Of a stretch of 64,000 nucleotides of DNA, positions 25,958 to 34,548 are shown in pieces. The notes below the pieces were generated by a model that did not search any database, was not told the DNA's origin, and worked only from the letters and a program-made list of their open reading frames with translations. A program made the translations under genes and the position numbers. The DNA comes from Pontibacter silvestris. GTDB lineage: Bacteria > Bacteroidota > Bacteroidia > Cytophagales > Hymenobacteraceae. The DNA lies in NCBI RefSeq assembly GCF_020907275.1, contig NZ_JAJJWI010000008.1, forward strand, positions 62,001 through 126,000, in the 5' to 3' direction. Within the stretch, counting starts at the first letter, position 1. The number at the start of each line of letters is the position of its first letter.

Positions 25958-26176
25958 TTAGCCGAACAGCCGTTGGTGAACAGCCTGTAGCTCCTGCCGC
26001 AGTTGCTGCCTGCCAGCTTCGCGGATAGCCTGATACGAAAGCTGCTGTTGCGTTACTTGCTGCTTCCACTCCTGATCCCAGAGCAGCCTGATTTCCACGT
26101 CCAGCTCCTCCTCCTCAGGCAGCCGGCCTTGCAGGAAAGCCTCCAGGTGTTTTATCTCTTCTAGCGCAGGCCGCAT
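25958..26176 (-). CDS. Small protein co-encoded with an ECF sigma factor
   Basis: This 72-aa highly charged helical protein begins MRPALEEIKHLEAFLQGRLPEEEEL, a pattern like the N-terminal part of Bacteroidota anti-sigma proteins (LEAFLQGRLPEEE resembles the sigma-binding helix region). It has no transmembrane segment and no signal peptide. It starts 5 bp after the sigma factor stop on the same strand, so co-transcription is near certain. It may be a soluble regulator or partner of that sigma factor, but this rests on position and composition only. Confidence 0.7.
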   Translation of the reverse strand: MRPALEEIKHLEAFLQGRLPEEEELDVEIRLLWDQEWKQQVTQQQLSYQAIREAGRQQLRQELQAVHQRLFG

Positions 26177-26181
26177 CGTGT

Positions 26182-26742
26182 TTATCTGAAATGATTTATA
26201 GTATAAGCCGCCAGAGATTTACGCAGGCGCTCCAGGCATTTATACTTCTGCACGGTGGCCGAGCGCACTGTGCCATAGTTTAACTGCTCCGCAATCTCTT
26301 CCATGCGCTGCCCCAGGTAGTAAAACGACACCAGCACTTTGCTGCACTTCTCCCCCAGTTGCTCTACAAAAGCTGCGAGTTTATGATCTGGCTCCTCTTC
26401 CTGCTCCTCGGCCCCTACCTGTTCACTGATCTCAGGCGAAAGCTCCTGCTGGCGGTTGCGCTTCTCCAGCTCACGCCTCCAGCGGTTCTTGCAAACCGCC
26501 ATGATGTACGTAGTGGCCGACGAGGTTAACTCCAGCTCTTGCTGCATCACCTTCTCATAAAACAGCATGACGGATTCCTGCACCAGGTCCTGGGCATCCT
26601 CGGCTGTGCCCTGCCGCTGCCTCACATAATGCAGCACCACCGGGTATAGGTTGACGTAGATATTCTCCAGCGTCTTTTCCCTATCAAGGATCAGGGCTTC
26701 ACGAATATCTGAAGCCATCACAGGATTTGTTATCGTCTGCAT
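26182..26742 (-). CDS. ECF-type RNA polymerase sigma factor
   Basis: This protein is about 186 aa. Region 2 is visible as VNLYPVVLHYVRQRQGTAEDAQDLVQESVMLFYEKV with the TYIMAVCKNRWRREL segment (region 2.4). A Glu/Gln-rich linker follows, then region 4 with SKVLVSFYYLGQRMEEIAEQLNYGTVRSATVQKYKCLERLRK (helix-turn-helix). The frame extends upstream to 26853, but the Met at 26742 removes a Cys/His-rich stretch unlike any sigma factor and is preferred. The next gene on the strand is the 72-aa partner. No membrane anti-sigma gene or SusC-type receptor is nearby, so the signal is unknown. Confidence 0.88.
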   Translation of the reverse strand: MQTITNPVMASDIREALILDREKTLENIYVNLYPVVLHYVRQRQGTAEDAQDLVQESVMLFYEKVMQQELELTSSATTYIMAVCKNRWRRELEKRNRQQELSPEISEQVGAEEQEEEPDHKLAAFVEQLGEKCSKVLVSFYYLGQRMEEIAEQLNYGTVRSATVQKYKCLERLRKSLAAYTINHFR

Positions 26743-27133
26743 AAGCTTTTTGATGTTAATCCGACAGCAGGATAAAATATCACCCAGTCCTGCAAAAATA
26801 TTTTGACAATGATGTCTCACCGACGGCATGTTCGGCAGAAAAAACAGCTGCACCCGCCATTACAACATTTATGCCTCCTCTGCCCTGGCTATACTTAAGT
26901 AACGATTTACAAAAACAGGATAAGCATTCCATACTGTATACCCACCCCTACCCCCTCCGAGGAGGGGAACATTTTACTCATTTGCGAAACGCCCCTCTTG
27001 GGAGGGGTAAGGGGTGGGTTAAATTCCAACACTAAATATAAATCACAAGTTAAGTAATACGAACTATAAACCAACTTTAGCCGCTACACCAGGCGCAGGA
27101 GCAATCAAAAAAATTTCTCCTTACCTTTGCCCG
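26743..27133. other. 391-bp intergenic region with a REP-like palindrome
   Basis: The region separates the divergent sigma factor and ClC genes. It holds the GC-rich inverted repeat at 26938-27021 and a TACCTTTG -7-like box (27122-27129) almost touching the ClC start. Nothing else is recognisable. Confidence 0.6.
26938..27021. repeat. REP-like interrupted palindrome
   Basis: Arms of about 29 bp (26940-26967 and 26992-27020) are near-complementary and rich in CCCC/GGGG. Each arm also contains a smaller palindrome built on CCCCTCC...GAGGGG. The 24-bp centre is AT-rich. Its base composition stands out from the surroundings. It looks like a dispersed intergenic repeat unit of the REP/BIME kind. 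Confidence 0.65.
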
Positions 27134-28405
27134 ATGGACTTTAGAACGAGAAGACTGGCTGTTTCGCTTCGGAACCAACTAAATTATCCTTTGCAGTTCA
27201 ACCCTTTTGTCTTTAGCAAGATATTCCTGCTGTGGGTGGCAGTAGGAATTGTTGGCGGTGTTATTGCGGGTCTTTACTGGACGGTGCTGGAGGGAATGCT
27301 GCATTTCCTGGCGCAGTTCCAGGGCCTGTACGTTATTCCGCTTATGGCTGGGGCAGGCCTGTTGGCTGGCCTTGTTATACATCGCCTCGGCGACCCAGGG
27401 GAAATGGACCTGATCGTAAACAATATCCGCTTTAAGGGCGGAAGGCTGGAGCCGAAAAATAACCCATCCATGATTATGTCGTCGCTACTCTGTATAGCCA
27501 GTGGCGGCAGTGCAGGCCCAGAGGCGCCGCTGGTGCAGGTAGTAGGCTCCACAGGCACCTGGATTGCCAGAAAGCTGAGAATTAAAGGCGAGGACCTGCG
27601 CTCGCTAAGTATTGCAGGTATGGCCGCAGCCTTCACGGCACTCTTTGGGGCACCGCTTGGCGGTACTTTATTTGCCCTCGAAATCCTGCACCACAAACAC
27701 GTGGTGGAGTACTATCAGGCGCTTATACCCGCTTTCGTGGCCAGCTGCTCCAGCTATGTCATCTTCATCCTGATCACGCATATCGGCATCGGCCCTACCT
27801 GGAACTTCCCAGTATACTCTGCCCCAGAACTGACCGACTGCTTCTACGCCATGCTCTACGCAGTAGCAGGCACGTTGGCAGGTTGGCTGTTCATCCTCAC
27901 GGTGCGCCAGTGCAGACACCTGTTCCAGAAGCTTCAGGTTCCGGTTTATGTAAAGATGACCATCGGCGGACTGCTGATCGGTACCATTGCTTATTACGTG
28001 CCCCTCTCCCGCTACTTTAGCCACGATGAGCTGAATATGTTGCTGGCAGAAGAGGCTACGTTAGAGTTCCTGATGATACTACTGGTGGCTAAGATACTGG
28101 CGATTGCCTTTACCGTCACCTCCGGCTGGAGAGGCGGCTTTATCATTCCGTTGTTCTTCGTGGGAGCTACGGTAGGCATGATCGTAAACACGGCTTTTCC
28201 AGGGCAAAACCTGCCGCTTATTATGGTGAGCTGCATGGCTGCCATCAACGCATGTGTTACCAGAACACCGATCAGCACCATTATTCTGCTCTCAACTTTA
28301 ACAGGGTTTCACCATTTTATCCCGATCATGTTCGCCAGCCTGACAGGCTTTTTCCTAGCTCCAAAGACACCGCTGATAAATGCACAGCTTGGGATAAAAG
28401 AGTAA
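27134..28405 (+). CDS. ClC-family chloride channel/transporter
   Basis: This 423-aa membrane protein has about ten helices. The three ion-selectivity motifs are recognisable: GGSAGPEAPLVQ (residues 124-135, first loop), GAPLGGTLFALEILHH and GWRGGFIIPLFFVGA. In the first motif the residue equivalent to the gating glutamate of H+/Cl- exchangers (GREGP) is Ala127. The protein could therefore be a passive channel or have altered coupling. No CBS domains are present. It lies 140 bp upstream of the HPP protein gene on the same strand. Confidence 0.9.
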   Translation: MDFRTRRLAVSLRNQLNYPLQFNPFVFSKIFLLWVAVGIVGGVIAGLYWTVLEGMLHFLAQFQGLYVIPLMAGAGLLAGLVIHRLGDPGEMDLIVNNIRFKGGRLEPKNNPSMIMSSLLCIASGGSAGPEAPLVQVVGSTGTWIARKLRIKGEDLRSLSIAGMAAAFTALFGAPLGGTLFALEILHHKHVVEYYQALIPAFVASCSSYVIFILITHIGIGPTWNFPVYSAPELTDCFYAMLYAVAGTLAGWLFILTVRQCRHLFQKLQVPVYVKMTIGGLLIGTIAYYVPLSRYFSHDELNMLLAEEATLEFLMILLVAKILAIAFTVTSGWRGGFIIPLFFVGATVGMIVNTAFPGQNLPLIMVSCMAAINACVTRTPISTIILLSTLTGFHHFIPIMFASLTGFFLAPKTPLINAQLGIKE

Positions 28406-28468
28406 ATGCTACTTGCAGCTATACTCTGTTTAGTTACGCTTTGATTTTATGCTTGGCAGTACTAAGGT

Positions 28469-28476
28469 TATATTTG
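28469..28476 (+). promoter_or_regulatory. Putative -7 element before the HPP-family gene
   Basis: TATATTTG matches TAnnTTTG exactly, 70 bp before the HPP start. A TTG lies upstream, but the spacing (13 bp) is short. Confidence 0.35.
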
Positions 28477-28545
28477 CAGCTCAATTAATATACAAAAAGT
28501 AGATACTGGTTCTAAGCTGTACCTGTTAGCAGCCAGCTTTTTAAA

Positions 28546-29175
28546 ATGAGGAAGATTAAACGTAATTACAGAATAGCTAAATATGTTGTTTACAGGCAAA
28601 CTATTATTAACCCTACTGACCATATCTGGACTTTTATAGGTTCTCTTTTAGGAATAGGAATTATTGGATTTATTCAGACCCACAATAGCTTTATATCGAG
28701 TTCTGATCAGCTGTTCCTGATAGGTTCTTTCGGTGCTTCGTCTGTACTGATTTACGGAGCTACTAACAGCCCCTTGGCACAGCCCAGGAACCTGATTGGA
28801 GGACATGTAATTTGCGCCATTATAGGCGTTACTGTTTTTAAGTTATTCCACAATGAAGAGCTTGTCTGGTTATCTTCTGCCTTGTCTGTCTCAACCTCTA
28901 TTGTGTTAATGCAGGTAACGAAGACTTTACATCCGCCCGGAGGTGCCACTGCACTTATCGCCAATATAGGTTCTGCCAAAATTAAAGCTTTGGGCTTTTA
29001 TTATGTGCTAAGCCCAGTTCTTGTAGGGGTACTGGTTTTATTTATAATAGCACTCATTGTAAATAATATTCCTAAAAACAGGAATTATCCATATAAAGGT
29101 CTTAAAGGCTTATTTACTAGAAAAAGACACCAAAGAATTCGCAAAGCGAAGGCTGTAAGTGCGCAGCAGGTGTAA
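28546..29175 (+). CDS. HPP family membrane protein
   Basis: This 209-aa protein has four or five membrane segments. The family signature is clear: GATNSPLAQPRNLIGGHVI in the first half and LHPPGGATALIANIG (HPP motif) in the second. HPP proteins in other bacteria and in plastids have been linked to nitrite transport, but no nitrogen gene is nearby, so the substrate here is open. The tail is basic (RKRHQRIRKAKA). It is transcribed in the same direction as the ClC gene, with its own likely promoter, and ends in a perfect bidirectional hairpin. Confidence 0.87.
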   Translation: MRKIKRNYRIAKYVVYRQTIINPTDHIWTFIGSLLGIGIIGFIQTHNSFISSSDQLFLIGSFGASSVLIYGATNSPLAQPRNLIGGHVICAIIGVTVFKLFHNEELVWLSSALSVSTSIVLMQVTKTLHPPGGATALIANIGSAKIKALGFYYVLSPVLVGVLVLFIIALIVNNIPKNRNYPYKGLKGLFTRKRHQRIRKAKAVSAQQV

Positions 29176-29244
29176 CCATTATCATTCTGTTATAGCTTAT
29201 ACATAAGGAGCTACTGTAATAGTAGCACACTCACACACAGGTGT

Positions 29245-29284
29245 TTACCTATGCTTCTTTTAAACAGAAAAGAAGCATAGGTAA
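29245..29284. terminator. Bidirectional terminator
   Basis: A perfect 17-bp stem (29245-29261 and 29268-29284) has a 6-nt loop with TTTT/AAAA at the apex side. It lies between the convergent HPP and DPP IV genes. Confidence 0.8.
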
Positions 29285-29285
29285 T

Positions 29286-31523
29286 TTATAGCTGGTTACT
29301 TTCTGTTGAAGGATTAATCAGGTTTCGCTCCAGGAAATCTGTCATCATTTTGAAACGGTGCAGCAACGTAATACCACCGCTTACACCATGGTTACGGTTA
29401 GGATAGATGAAGGTCTCAAATTGTTTATTAGCGCTAATTAGAGCATCCTGCATCTCTACCGTATTCTGGAAATGCACGTTATCATCACCTGTACCATGAA
29501 TCAAAAGCAGTTCGCCTTGCAGTTGATCAGCAAAAGACAAAGGAGAGTTTTCATCGTAGCCAGCAGCGTTCAGCTGTGGTGTTTTCAGGTAACGCTCTGT
29601 GTAAATGCTATCGTAGAAACGCCAGTTAGTAACAGGCGCAACTGAGATTCCAGCCCGGAAGATACCATTACCTTTTGTCAGACCTAACAAAGTCATATAA
29701 CCACCGAAGCTATGCCCCCAGATGCCAATGCGATCTTTATCAACATAAGATTGCTGCCCTAACCATTTAGCAGCCTCAATCTGATCTTCTATTTCGTATT
29801 TACCTAAGTTAGCGTACGTCACTTTTTTGAACTCTGCTCCACGGGCGCCTGTACCACGGTTATCCACACTTACTACTATCAAGCCTTTATCGGCCAGTAC
29901 CTGATACCATAGATAGTTATTGCTGCCCCAGCTGTTAGTAACAGTTTGCGAACCTGGGCCTCCGTACACAAACATCAGCACCGGGTACTTCTTGTTCGGG
30001 TCAAAATCGGTTGGCTTAATCATCCAGCCATTCAGTTTGGTGCCTTCAGGAGTATTCATGGTGAAAAATTCCTGCTTCGCAATATTGTACTGCGCCAGTG
30101 TATTGCGTAGCTCCTGATTATCTTCCAGTACTTTTATCAGTTTACCATCTTTTGCTGTATGCAGGCTAACGGTGGTGGGCACGTTGGCAGCAGAATGATA
30201 ATCTAAGTAGTACTTGTAGTCGTTGCTCATATTAATGTTATGCGTACCGGCTTCGTTAGTCAGGCGTTTCTTGCTTTTGCCTTTGCTGCTGATGCTGTAC
30301 AAGTGGCGGTCCAGGGGAGATACCTCTGTAGACATATAGTACAGTCGGTCATTCTTTTCATCGAAGCCAATAAAGCTGCTTACTTCCCAATCGCCGTTGG
30401 TGATCTGGCGCACCAGCTTACCTTTCATGTCGTAGAGGTACAGATGGTTGAAGCCATCTTTTTCTGAAGAGTGGATAAAGTTCTTACCATCCTTCAGGTA
30501 CGTCAGGTCATCTGTAATATCAATATAAGCCTTATCTGTTTCCTTTAATACTACATTCGCTTTACCAGTTATCACGTTAGCATGCAGAATCTCCAGCGTG
30601 TTCTGCAGGCGGTTCATTTTCTGGATAGAAAGCAGGTTGCTGTCGTGTGTCCACTTAATGCGCGGGATGTAGATATCAGCCTCATTACCGGTATCCATCT
30701 TTACTGTTCTGCCATTGCTCAGGTCGTATACCGACACTTTTACGGCAGAGTTTGCCTCTCCTGCTTTCGGATACTTAAACTTGTAATCCTGCGGATACAG
30801 CTCACCCCACATTTGCATGTTGTACTCCGGCACGTTTGTCTCGTCAAATGTGTAAAAGGCTATTTTAGAGCCGTCCGGTGACCAGTGGAAACCTTTTGCA
30901 AAGCTGAACTCTTCCTCATACACCCAATCAGCATACCCATTAATGATGGAGTTAAATTTACCATTGGTCGTGATTTGTGTTTCCTGCATGTTGCTCAGGT
31001 CTACCACAAACATATTATTGTCGCGGGCAAAGGCTACACGCTTCGCATCCGGAGAAAAGGTAGCGTACATTTGCTTACCACCATTGCTCAGCTTAGTAAG
31101 TTTTTTTGTATTAAGGTCGTAGATGTAGAAGTCAGCTTTGGAAGAGCGGCGGTAGATTTGCTCTGTTTCGGTTGAAAACAGCACCTTCTGCTCATCAGAA
31201 CTAAACGTGTAGTCATCGAATTTTATTGGCGTACTGCTACCATCAGGCTTCAGGACTTCCCCCTCAATAATTGTGTTAACAGGTTTGCCTGTGGTTACAT
31301 CATACTTCACAATGTCGTACACATTGTTTTGCTGGTCAGGCACCTGTGAGCTGTAATACTGGCCATCTTTCATCCAGTTTACTCCATACACCGATTCGGC
31401 CCGAAAAGTGCCTTTGCGGTAAATATCCTCCAGCGTAATATCTTTTGTCTGCTGTGCCTGCGCTACATAAACAGAGCACATAAACACGGCAGTTAAAAGG
31501 ATTGTTGAAAGTTTAAAATACAT
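29286..31523 (-). CDS. Dipeptidyl peptidase IV (S9B family)
   Basis: This exported protein is about 745 aa and has a signal peptide (MYFKLSTILLTAVFMCSVYVAQAQ). An N-terminal beta-propeller domain carries the double-Glu motif DWVYEEEF that binds the substrate N-terminus. A C-terminal alpha/beta-hydrolase domain has Ser605 (GHSFGGY), Asp680 (GDDNVHFQ) and His712 (NHGVSGG). Together these define DPP IV, which releases X-Pro or X-Ala dipeptides from peptides in the periplasm. The frame opens at a TTG at 31547, but the ATG at 31523 gives the better signal peptide. It is monocistronic, downstream of the OmpP1 terminator. Confidence 0.95.
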   Translation of the reverse strand: MYFKLSTILLTAVFMCSVYVAQAQQTKDITLEDIYRKGTFRAESVYGVNWMKDGQYYSSQVPDQQNNVYDIVKYDVTTGKPVNTIIEGEVLKPDGSSTPIKFDDYTFSSDEQKVLFSTETEQIYRRSSKADFYIYDLNTKKLTKLSNGGKQMYATFSPDAKRVAFARDNNMFVVDLSNMQETQITTNGKFNSIINGYADWVYEEEFSFAKGFHWSPDGSKIAFYTFDETNVPEYNMQMWGELYPQDYKFKYPKAGEANSAVKVSVYDLSNGRTVKMDTGNEADIYIPRIKWTHDSNLLSIQKMNRLQNTLEILHANVITGKANVVLKETDKAYIDITDDLTYLKDGKNFIHSSEKDGFNHLYLYDMKGKLVRQITNGDWEVSSFIGFDEKNDRLYYMSTEVSPLDRHLYSISSKGKSKKRLTNEAGTHNINMSNDYKYYLDYHSAANVPTTVSLHTAKDGKLIKVLEDNQELRNTLAQYNIAKQEFFTMNTPEGTKLNGWMIKPTDFDPNKKYPVLMFVYGGPGSQTVTNSWGSNNYLWYQVLADKGLIVVSVDNRGTGARGAEFKKVTYANLGKYEIEDQIEAAKWLGQQSYVDKDRIGIWGHSFGGYMTLLGLTKGNGIFRAGISVAPVTNWRFYDSIYTERYLKTPQLNAAGYDENSPLSFADQLQGELLLIHGTGDDNVHFQNTVEMQDALISANKQFETFIYPNRNHGVSGGITLLHRFKMMTDFLERNLINPSTESNQL

Positions 31524-31631
31524 GCGTGTGGTTTTAAAGTTTAGCAACTTAAAGTTACCAGTTTATTATATTATCTCCATATTCTAAGCTAAAACCGTAC
31601 CTATACTTTGTTTTTAGCAGCTCAACATAAA

Positions 31632-31669
31632 AAAAGCGGCAGCCTCTTTTTAAAGAAGCTGCCGCTTTT
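31632..31669 (-). terminator. Terminator of the OmpP1/FadL gene
   Basis: An 18-bp stem with one mismatch (31632-31649 and 31652-31669, core AGCGGCAGC) has an A-run on the left, which reads as a T-run on the minus strand. It lies 20 bp past the porin stop. Confidence 0.8.
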
Positions 31670-31688
31670 CGTGTTGGTTATTTGCTAT

Positions 31689-33203
31689 TTAGAAGTTATA
31701 GCCAACTGTAAACATAACCGTACTTTGCTTGTTTTCTATGTCAACTACTGGCTCATCTCCATAAAGCGTGTAAGGTGAGTAACGGCTATTTCCATTAGAA
31801 TTCACATAAGCTACATCAACATAGTAATTCTGTAGTCTAATTCCTGTGCCTAAAGTGAAACTGTTTATCTGGCCATCAAACGATGCATTTTTATACGGGT
31901 CTGAGCTTATAGCATATCCTGCTCTAAAACGGAATGCTTCGTAACGCCCCTCTGCTCCTATTCTATAATTCCAAACAGACCTATAAGTATCAGATATGGT
32001 GTTGTTAACACCAGTAAAGTAATTTCCGGTGGTGCCATAACCATCATCTTCTTCAGAAAAATGGGCACTACTATAGTTCAAATACTCTATATCTGCCGTA
32101 ATAAAGCCATATTTACTCAGGAAAACTGCTACACCTCCTGTTGCTTTAAAAGGTGTTGTAAGGCGATAAGAAAATTGACCTGGCATTATGGAAGCACTTT
32201 CTCTAGGGCCATCATCGTAACCTGCATATAATGACTGCTGATAATCATCGGTAAATGTATAAGCTGTTGGTGTTTGTATGCTGGCACCAATCCGAAGCGC
32301 ATCTACAGGCCTTGCAATTACCCCAACTTTTAAGTTAACCCCTGTACCTCTTGATGTAAATTCATCACGCAGTTCCAAATCAGTAAAGGCAGTATTTTCA
32401 CTACTTTCAGCTTCGCGATAGACACTTTCCTGTGTATACCTGGTGGTAACTATTCCGACTGACGCTCCTATATACAGTCTATCTTTATAACTTGTTCCGA
32501 AGCCAAAATCGATCTGGTTTTGCGAACCTCTTCTGCGAATACTTTCTTGCTGAAGAATGCTTCCTTCTCTTACAAGCGGTGCTGCATAAACCTCACCTGT
32601 CGTTTCATCTTCAACTATATCATACAGATAAGTACCATAAGCCAAGCCTTCTAAAGAGTAAAAACCTCCGTTAAACTCTTGATCCAGGTCACTAACTGTA
32701 CGGCCATTTGCATCTGCCAAATCGGCAAAATACTCTACAATAGTAGGGGTAATTTCTCCAGTAGTATTCTGATAGGATACTTGCTGATTAAAGTTATTCA
32801 GCCTTGTAAAGCCTATGCCAAAGTTTACGCCTCTCCAGTCACCATCTTCGTTATCGCCCTTTCTGTTCGAAAACACAAGCCCCATTTGTGGGACACTTAG
32901 CACATTACGACTATCTGATACCTGGTTACCGTTTGTGTTTGTATCTGTGTTATTAAATTGTAAGCCAGGGCTAAATGTAAACTCAGATCTACGGAACATG
33001 CCTAAACCTGCCGGGTTGACAGAAAGGGATGAAATATCGGCTCCAAGAGCAGCCTGCGCTCCTCCTATGCCTTGTATACGTGCAGAACCTGATACACCTA
33101 AACGGGAGTAGCGCAAAGCGTCTACCTCGTCTTGGGCAAAAGCGGTTCCACCCCAGCCCAGCATAAGTGCCAGGCTAGCCAGGAATATTTTATTTACGTT
33201 CAT
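31689..33203 (-). CDS. OmpP1/FadL family outer-membrane protein
   Basis: This 504-aa protein has a signal peptide (MNVNKIFLASLALMLGWGGTAFAQ). The mature N-terminus DALRYSRLGVSGSARIQGIGGAQAALGADISSLSVNPAGLGMFRRSEFTFSP is the classic hatch region of the OmpP1/FadL/TodX family, followed by a long beta-barrel. The C-terminal strand ends TVMFTVGYNF with the terminal Phe used for BAM recognition. It is expected to import hydrophobic compounds such as fatty acids. It lies 19 bp downstream of the Tyr/Gly-rich lipoprotein gene on the same strand, so the two are probably one transcript. Confidence 0.9.
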   Translation of the reverse strand: MNVNKIFLASLALMLGWGGTAFAQDEVDALRYSRLGVSGSARIQGIGGAQAALGADISSLSVNPAGLGMFRRSEFTFSPGLQFNNTDTNTNGNQVSDSRNVLSVPQMGLVFSNRKGDNEDGDWRGVNFGIGFTRLNNFNQQVSYQNTTGEITPTIVEYFADLADANGRTVSDLDQEFNGGFYSLEGLAYGTYLYDIVEDETTGEVYAAPLVREGSILQQESIRRRGSQNQIDFGFGTSYKDRLYIGASVGIVTTRYTQESVYREAESSENTAFTDLELRDEFTSRGTGVNLKVGVIARPVDALRIGASIQTPTAYTFTDDYQQSLYAGYDDGPRESASIMPGQFSYRLTTPFKATGGVAVFLSKYGFITADIEYLNYSSAHFSEEDDGYGTTGNYFTGVNNTISDTYRSVWNYRIGAEGRYEAFRFRAGYAISSDPYKNASFDGQINSFTLGTGIRLQNYYVDVAYVNSNGNSRYSPYTLYGDEPVVDIENKQSTVMFTVGYNF

Positions 33204-33222
33204 TTATTTTAATAAAACTAAA

Positions 33223-34350
33223 TTAATGATTTCCGCCTCTTGGTGGGCGTCCGCCTCCGCTGCTACTGCCGCTACTCTGTGTCGGACGGCTGCTTGGGAA
33301 ACTACTGCTGCTGCGTTGCTGGTAGCTTGGGCGAGTTTCAACAGGGCGGCTTTGTATCTGCTGTTGCCTGTATTCACGTCTTGGTGTATACGTTTGTCGT
33401 GATCTGCTTTCACGTGCAGGACTTATCGCGCGTTGTTGCTGTTGCTGCTGAGTCTGTCCTACTCTTGACGGCTGACGCGTCGAACGAGTGCTTCTGCTAG
33501 GGTCATAATACTGCGTACGGCTTCGGCGTGTTGTAGTAGTACTACCTGCACTTTCTACAGCATTGCCAACTGTACTTTCAGCAGCCCGGGCTGGCCGTGA
33601 TATAACGGCATTACCTGCATTTATATTGCTTCCGCTTCTTACCGGTCTTCCGGCAGTGCTTTGAACATTGTCTGTCCTGACAACACTTCTGGACTGTCGT
33701 GGCCCGTATTGCACCTGGCGGGTATTACCAGACACCACTAAAGGTCTGTCATAGTAATAGTTATTGTAATAGCCGTTATAGAATCCGCTGTAATACGGAG
33801 ACATTCCGCCATAGTAGTACGGGTTATAACCATAACCACCATAGAACGGTGAGCCCCACATACTGCCGAAGCTTAAGCCAAGCGACAAGCCACTACGCAT
33901 CATGTATGGTGAACGCATAAACGGGTCGTAGAACGGGCTATAAAATGCAGAGCCACCATAGTAAGGGCTATAAAACGGATCGTAAAAAGCAGTTGAGCCA
34001 TAATACCCGTTGCTATAGCCTGGCACATACGAACTACCCCAGTATGGGTCTACAAAAGAATAGTTATACCCGTACGGGTTATATTCACGCCCATCGTAAT
34101 ATTCATCTTCCCCTGCATACTCATCTCCACTCGCATACTCCGGGTTCACCACCTCACCATCGGCAAGAGCCCCATTGCTGCTATACTCTTCCGAGCTGGC
34201 ATACGTTTGTCCTTCGGGCTCTATGTATTCTGTTTGATCTGAAGAGCTATAATACATGTCGTCATACTCAGTAGACTGCATCGCAATGGGGGTGCTGCAA
34301 CCTACTGCTGCGAGCATGGGAATTATAGCTAGTATTGATATCTTCTTCAT
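33223..34350 (-). CDS. Tyr/Gly-rich lipoprotein of unknown function
   Basis: This 375-aa protein starts with a lipoprotein signal peptide (lipobox LAAVGC). The mature chain has three compositional zones. The first is acidic, Glu/Asp/Tyr/Ser-rich (about residues 20-95). A core is dominated by Tyr, Gly, Pro and Phe with YYGG and FYDPFY units (about 95-205). The tail is basic and low-complexity, rich in Arg, Gln and Ser, ending in GGGRPPRGGNH. No globular domain is evident. It is upstream of and probably co-transcribed with the OmpP1 porin, which suggests an outer-membrane or surface location. Function is unknown. Confidence 0.75.
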   Translation of the reverse strand: MKKISILAIIPMLAAVGCSTPIAMQSTEYDDMYYSSSDQTEYIEPEGQTYASSEEYSSNGALADGEVVNPEYASGDEYAGEDEYYDGREYNPYGYNYSFVDPYWGSSYVPGYSNGYYGSTAFYDPFYSPYYGGSAFYSPFYDPFMRSPYMMRSGLSLGLSFGSMWGSPFYGGYGYNPYYYGGMSPYYSGFYNGYYNNYYYDRPLVVSGNTRQVQYGPRQSRSVVRTDNVQSTAGRPVRSGSNINAGNAVISRPARAAESTVGNAVESAGSTTTTRRSRTQYYDPSRSTRSTRQPSRVGQTQQQQQQRAISPARESRSRQTYTPRREYRQQQIQSRPVETRPSYQQRSSSSFPSSRPTQSSGSSSGGGRPPRGGNH

Positions 34351-34548
34351 AACCTCTCTCCTGTTATTGATTTGTTTTCATCTTCTATATCAAAGATAAT
34401 AACACATTAGCGCAAAACCTTATCAATAGTCTAATTATATTAACGTAATTTCGGGCCGGAATGATATGTTATATAATATAATTATATTAGCAAATTCTAT
34501 TCCAAAACCATTTATAACTAGCAATATAGCATAAACATTCTTTAGAAT

